Assembly (NCBI GenBank): GCA_965226155.1
Contig: OZ245331.1
Location: forward strand, 2,686,540 to 2,750,539
Direction: 5' to 3'
Origin: G965226155 sp965226155
GTDB lineage: Bacteria; Pseudomonadota; Gammaproteobacteria; Eutrophobiales; Eutrophobiaceae
Length of the DNA: 64,000 bases
Positions within the stretch are counted from its first letter, which is position 1. Each line of letters begins with the position of its first letter. Below are positions 62,882-64,000 of this stretch, piece after piece. Below the pieces are notes generated by a model. That model searched no databases. It saw only the letters and a list, made by a program, of their open reading frames with translations, and was not told the DNA's origin. The position numbers were made by a program, and so were the translations under genes.

Positions 62882-63871
62882 TCACTGGTTCATACATAAA
62901 CTTAAATTATCCTTCCTCCTCAGTTGTAGCGTTTCGTGTTTAATGACGGCTCTTCTGTCTATGATTTCCTGATAACGGCCAAAATACATATCGGCGGGTG
63001 TAATGTTGTCGAGCGACTCATGGTAACGCTCATGATTGTAGTACTGAACGAATTGCCGGATGGCCTGTTCCAACTCCCACGGTAGTAATAGTGCTCCAAC
63101 TTTACGACGTTCTTCATGGAACGGTGATAACGTTCAATCTTGCCTTGGGTCATAGGGTGATACGGTGCGCCACGGGTATGTTGCAGTTGGTGTTTGCCCA
63201 GGTAGTCTTTTAATTCTGGCGAGATATAACAAGGTCCGTTATCACTGAGTAAACGAGGACGGTGTTTGACCGTTATCTCGTTGACACCGGTGGTCTCAAT
63301 CGCCGCATCCAGTGTTTGCTTCACAGTCACCAGTTGCCATGCTGGTCGTTAACTTCCAGGCAATGATATAGCGGGAGTAATCATCCAGCACCGTGGACAG
63401 GTAATACCACCCCCAACCCACGACACGAAAGTAAGTGAAGTCCGTCTGCCATAGCTCGTTGACTCGTCGTGTTGGATTCTGAAACGAATCCCCCGCTTGC
63501 ATCAGGATATAAGCAGGACTGGTAATGAGATCGTATTGCTTTAACAGGCGATAGACACTGGATCCCGAGATGAAGCAACTATGTTCATCGGTGATGGTCC
63601 ACGCTAACTCGCGGGGTGATTTGTCTGGATGTTGCAAGGCGATCTCCAGACACTGCTCCTTCACCGTCTCCGGTAACTTTTATTCCAGAACCGCCTAGGT
63701 GATCGACTGCTTGGCTCCAGACCCTCTGGTCCATTAGCCAGAATATTGCCGATACCAACGATAAAAGCTACTACGACTCACCCCTAATTCTCTCAGGGTA
63801 CATCTAACAGGTAATTCCGAGCCTTCTACCAACCAGATCACTTCCAGCTTCTCTGCCGCTGACAAACTCAT
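62882..63871 (-). pseudogene. IS3-family OrfB (copy 4), multiply frameshifted
   Basis: Against copy 3, one base is lost near 63083 (cacggtagtaa), one gained near 63325 (cttcacagtcacc), one or more gained near 63681 (aacttttattcc) and one gained near 63740. The reading frame is thus broken into several pieces although sequence identity stays high. Confidence 0.88.
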
Positions 63872-64000
63872 TCGTCTGCCCAGGTCGACTCCAAGCCAAG
63901 CACACTTTTTTAAGCACATCGTTCTTCAGCATGATGTCGGCTAGCAGGCGTTTGAGCTGGTCGTTTTCTCTCTTCAGATCGGTGACTTCACTGGAACTGG
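63868..64000 (-). pseudogene. IS3-family OrfA (copy 4), partial
   Basis: The C-terminal third of orfA up to the window edge. One T is missing from the T run near 63905 (six instead of seven), which joins orfA and orfB in one frame (CLKKCAWLGVDLGRRMSLSA). Confidence 0.75.

Larger units (their letters stand above)
62809..64000 (-). mobile_element. IS3-family element, copy 4 (defective, runs off window)
   Basis: Starts with the same TGTAAGTCGTCAAAAGATCT end and continues to the window edge within orfA. It is inserted into an IS481-type element. Several one-base insertions or deletions are present. Confidence 0.9.

Noticed and set aside
29143..64000. A second copy of the ssrA 3' end marking the far side of the island
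   Set aside because: I saw no repeat of the tmRNA T-arm and acceptor sequence in the rest of the window. It may lie beyond it or have been lost.

Overview
The window is a piece of a gammaproteobacterial chromosome of moderate, AT-leaning base composition. This is inferred from the conserved gene neighbourhood hrcA-grpE-dnaK-dnaJ-dapB-carA-carB together with recN-fur-bamE-rnfH-ratA-smpB-ssrA, and from a tmRNA tag (ANDDNYALAA) one residue away from that of E. coli. The many insertion sequences, the decaying genes and a giant Sel1-repeat protein suggest a genome under weak selection or a host-associated one. That last point is inference, and I cannot name the species.

Positions 1-29180 are mostly core. 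carB (cut by the window start) and carA read leftwards. They are separated from dapB by about 7 kb of non-core genes: a frameshifted Ser/Thr kinase-Sel1 gene, an XdhC-MocA fusion, a patatin-like phospholipase, an IS30 copy whose catalytic Glu is replaced by Lys, and a membrane protein. Next come the heat-shock genes with hrcA, nadK, recN and fur. The fur-bamE promoter gap has been split by a complete 2.26-kb IS1595-family transposon with perfect 36-bp ends and an 8-bp target duplication. It carries a winged-helix protein, strong RNA hairpins, a 47-residue protein and a class II (leucine-type) tRNA gene with the proline anticodon UGG. After it lie bamE, btuF/btuD/btuC, rnfH, ratA, an SNF transporter, smpB and ssrA.

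Positions 29180-36230 are a genomic island that begins at the 3' end of ssrA: a tyrosine integrase, a second recombinase with a damaged start, two DNA-binding proteins (one AlpA-like), two unassigned cargo genes, a small membrane protein, and two decaying genes including a serine resolvase next to a perfect 28-bp palindrome. Positions 36263-40057 encode a secreted protein with about 33 near-identical Sel1 repeats.

Positions 40100-64000 are an IS-dominated accessory region. Four copies of one IS3-family element (two apparently intact, two broken) separate cargo blocks: (i) a four-gene operon with a CocE-type lipoprotein hydrolase, a small membrane protein, a fatty-acid/sterol hydroxylase fused to a GH3 acyl-amido synthetase, and an enolase-superfamily dipeptide-epimerase-like enzyme; (ii) a 5'-nucleotidase, an unknown gene and a MerR-controlled metal operon; (iii) a PIN-domain gene broken by an amber codon, a YedK/HMCES protein and a Y-family DNA polymerase. 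Fragments of IS6, IS481, IS21-like and other transposases and of a serine recombinase fill the gaps, and one isolated type I-E-like CRISPR repeat is present.

The strongest candidates for something undescribed are the tRNA-carrying IS1595 transposon and the hydroxylase-GH3/epimerase/hydrolase operon.
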